64,000 nt of DNA from Methanolapillus ohkumae (GTDB taxonomy: Archaea > Halobacteriota > Methanosarcinia > Methanosarcinales > Methanosarcinaceae), in the NCBI RefSeq assembly GCF_032594355.1, contig NZ_CP131061.1, forward strand, positions 124,001-188,000, given 5' to 3'. The notes below the pieces were generated by a model. That model saw only the letters and a program-made list of their open reading frames with translations, ran no database searches and was not told where the DNA came from. This document shows positions 62,943-64,000 of the stretch, piece by piece. Position numbers and translations under genes: made by a program. Numbering within the stretch: the first letter of the stretch is position 1; each line of letters opens with the position of its first letter.

Positions 62943-63605
62943 ATGGTTTTTATTTTACTCAACTGTAAAACGTATGACGAAGCCACCGGGACAAATGCGG
63001 TTTCCATCGCCAAAGCTTGCCGGGATGTTTCCGAGTCGTCCGGACTTGAAATTGCGGTGGCGCCCCAATTTCCCGATTTGTTTCGGGTCGCTTCGGCGGT
63101 CAAAGTTCCGGTTTTCGCGCAGCATGTCGATGGTTCCGGTGCCGGAAGTTATACGGGAAGCATTTATGTCAAAGGCATTAAAGAAGCCGGTGCGGTTGGC
63201 AGTTTAATCAATCATTCTGAAAAACGCCTGACTTTGGCGGAAATCGAAAAATCACTGTCGGTCCTTCAAGAAAATAAAATGCGCAGTGTCATTTGCACGA
63301 ACAACGTGGCAACCACGGCGGCGGCGGCGGCGCTTTTCCCGGATTATGTCGCCATTGAACCGCCTGAACTCATCGGTTCGGGAATCGCGGTTTCAACCGC
63401 CAACCCGAAAATTATTTCAGATTCGGTGGACGCGGTGAAAAAAATCAACAAAAAAACGGTTGTTTTGTGCGGCGCGGGAATTTCCAAGGGAGAAGACTTA
63501 AAAGCGGCGCTTGAACTTGGGGCGGGCGGCGTTTTGCTGGCCTCGGGAATTATCAAATCCAAAGATCCGAAAGCAGCTCTGGAAGGATTGGTCTCTCTCA
63601 TTTAA
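62943..63605 (+). CDS. tpiA: Triosephosphate isomerase, archaeal type
   Basis: A 220-residue archaeal TIM, shorter than bacterial forms as usual. Active-site elements: NCKTY (Asn/Lys), the catalytic-His region FAQHVDGSGAG, the catalytic Glu in VAIEPPELIGSG, and the phosphate loops LCGAGISKGED and GAGGVLLASG. It interconverts DHAP and glyceraldehyde 3-phosphate. Its leader contains short AACCCAAA repeats. Confidence 0.95.
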   Translation: MVFILLNCKTYDEATGTNAVSIAKACRDVSESSGLEIAVAPQFPDLFRVASAVKVPVFAQHVDGSGAGSYTGSIYVKGIKEAGAVGSLINHSEKRLTLAEIEKSLSVLQENKMRSVICTNNVATTAAAAALFPDYVAIEPPELIGSGIAVSTANPKIISDSVDAVKKINKKTVVLCGAGISKGEDLKAALELGAGGVLLASGIIKSKDPKAALEGLVSLI

Positions 63606-63617
63606 TCTCTTAAATTC

Positions 63618-63660
63618 AAAATTATATTCAAAAAATCATATTCAAAAAATCATATTCAAA
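63618..63660 (+). repeat. 14-bp tandem repeat, about three copies
   Basis: CATATTCAAAAAAT-type units between tpiA and the CobW-type gene; low complexity. Confidence 0.7.
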
Positions 63661-63690
63661 AAATTCATTTCAAAAAGCGGGGAATTTGCG

Positions 63691-64000
63691 ATGCGTGTCA
63701 TTATTATCAGCGGATTTTTGGGTAGCGGAAAAACAACATCGGTTTTAAAAATGTCTAAGATGTTGACCGATGCCGGAAAAAAAGTCGCGATCATCGTCAA
63801 TGAAATCGGAGAGGTTGGCATTGACGGGGAAACTCTGGATATTGCCGGAATTCCATCCAAACAAATCACAAACGGATGCATTTGCTGTTCTCTTAAATAC
63901 AGTCTCGGCGTGACCGTCTCCGAACTTGCGGATGTTTATCATCCGGATGTTCTTATTTTAGAGCCAACCGGTCTTTCTTTTCCCCGGCAGATTCGAGATG
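63691..64000 (+). CDS. CobW/COG0523-type GTPase (partial, C-terminus outside window)
   Basis: The first 103 residues of a G3E-family metallochaperone-like GTPase. Walker A is SGFLGSGKTTSVL, and the family-defining CxCC motif appears in NGCICCSLKYS; ILEPTGLSFP is the ExxG region. Such proteins deliver metals or cofactors; in methanogens related genes can accompany corrinoid or methyltransferase systems, but no such link is visible here. The start has GCGGGGAA before it. Confidence 0.88.
   Translation, partial: MRVIIISGFLGSGKTTSVLKMSKMLTDAGKKVAIIVNEIGEVGIDGETLDIAGIPSKQITNGCICCSLKYSLGVTVSELADVYHPDVLILEPTGLSFPRQIRD

Overview
The window reads as chromosome of a methylotrophic methanogen of the Methanosarcinaceae, possibly a gut-type relative such as Methanimicrococcus; that genus is an inference. 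The grounds are an Mts-type corrinoid/methyltransferase fusion at the left edge, a Methanosarcina-like SRP54, archaeosine synthase, a thermosome, archaeal S-adenosylmethionine synthetase, the ADH route to aromatics, Orc1/Cdc6 and an archaeal initiator tRNA. Start sites repeatedly carry GGTGAT- or GGAG-like ribosome binding sites. Of 34 stop codons I could read on credible genes, 29 are TAA, 5 are TGA and none is TAG, while one well-started gene (10639-11043) has an in-frame TAG. That pattern fits a pyrrolysine-decoding methanogen.

Layout. 1-1458: methylsulfide-type methyltransferase fusion. 2170-5250: degenerate RNase III overlapping a radical SAM protein with expanded repeats at both ends, then a lipoprotein. 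5543-10404: ADH synthase, Drg GTPase, HisRS, SRP54. 10639-12028: amber-containing gene coupled to a HEPN protein, then a GNAT acetyltransferase. 12302-15581: secreted phospholipase C-like enzyme and two paralogous membrane proteins. 15836-20882: archaeosine synthase and a GlcD/GlcF-like oxidoreductase pair. 21119-23670: cdc6, a probable replication origin and ribosomal protein S15. 24091-29195: MATE and sodium/solute transporters and a lipid kinase. 29408-33434: hisG-hisA-hisB and S-adenosylmethionine synthetase. 33619-55755: four huge tandem GLUG-repeat surface proteins, about 22 kb. 56226-64000: thermosome, zinc-ribbon protein, initiator tRNA, TrpRS, PheRS alpha, triosephosphate isomerase and the start of a CobW-type GTPase.

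The adhesin array dominates. Its four members share an N-terminal membrane or lipid anchor, a conserved head domain and dozens of GLUG repeats, with near-identical blocks that suggest gene conversion. Each is followed by the same hairpin terminator family. The most unusual small-scale signals are the amber/HEPN pair, the RNase III that has lost metal ligands, the radical SAM protein whose entry motif is copied 13 times, the candidate origin repeats, and a GC-rich motif recurring at ends of convergent genes. Tandem duplications of 12-42 bp are common in coding and non-coding DNA throughout.
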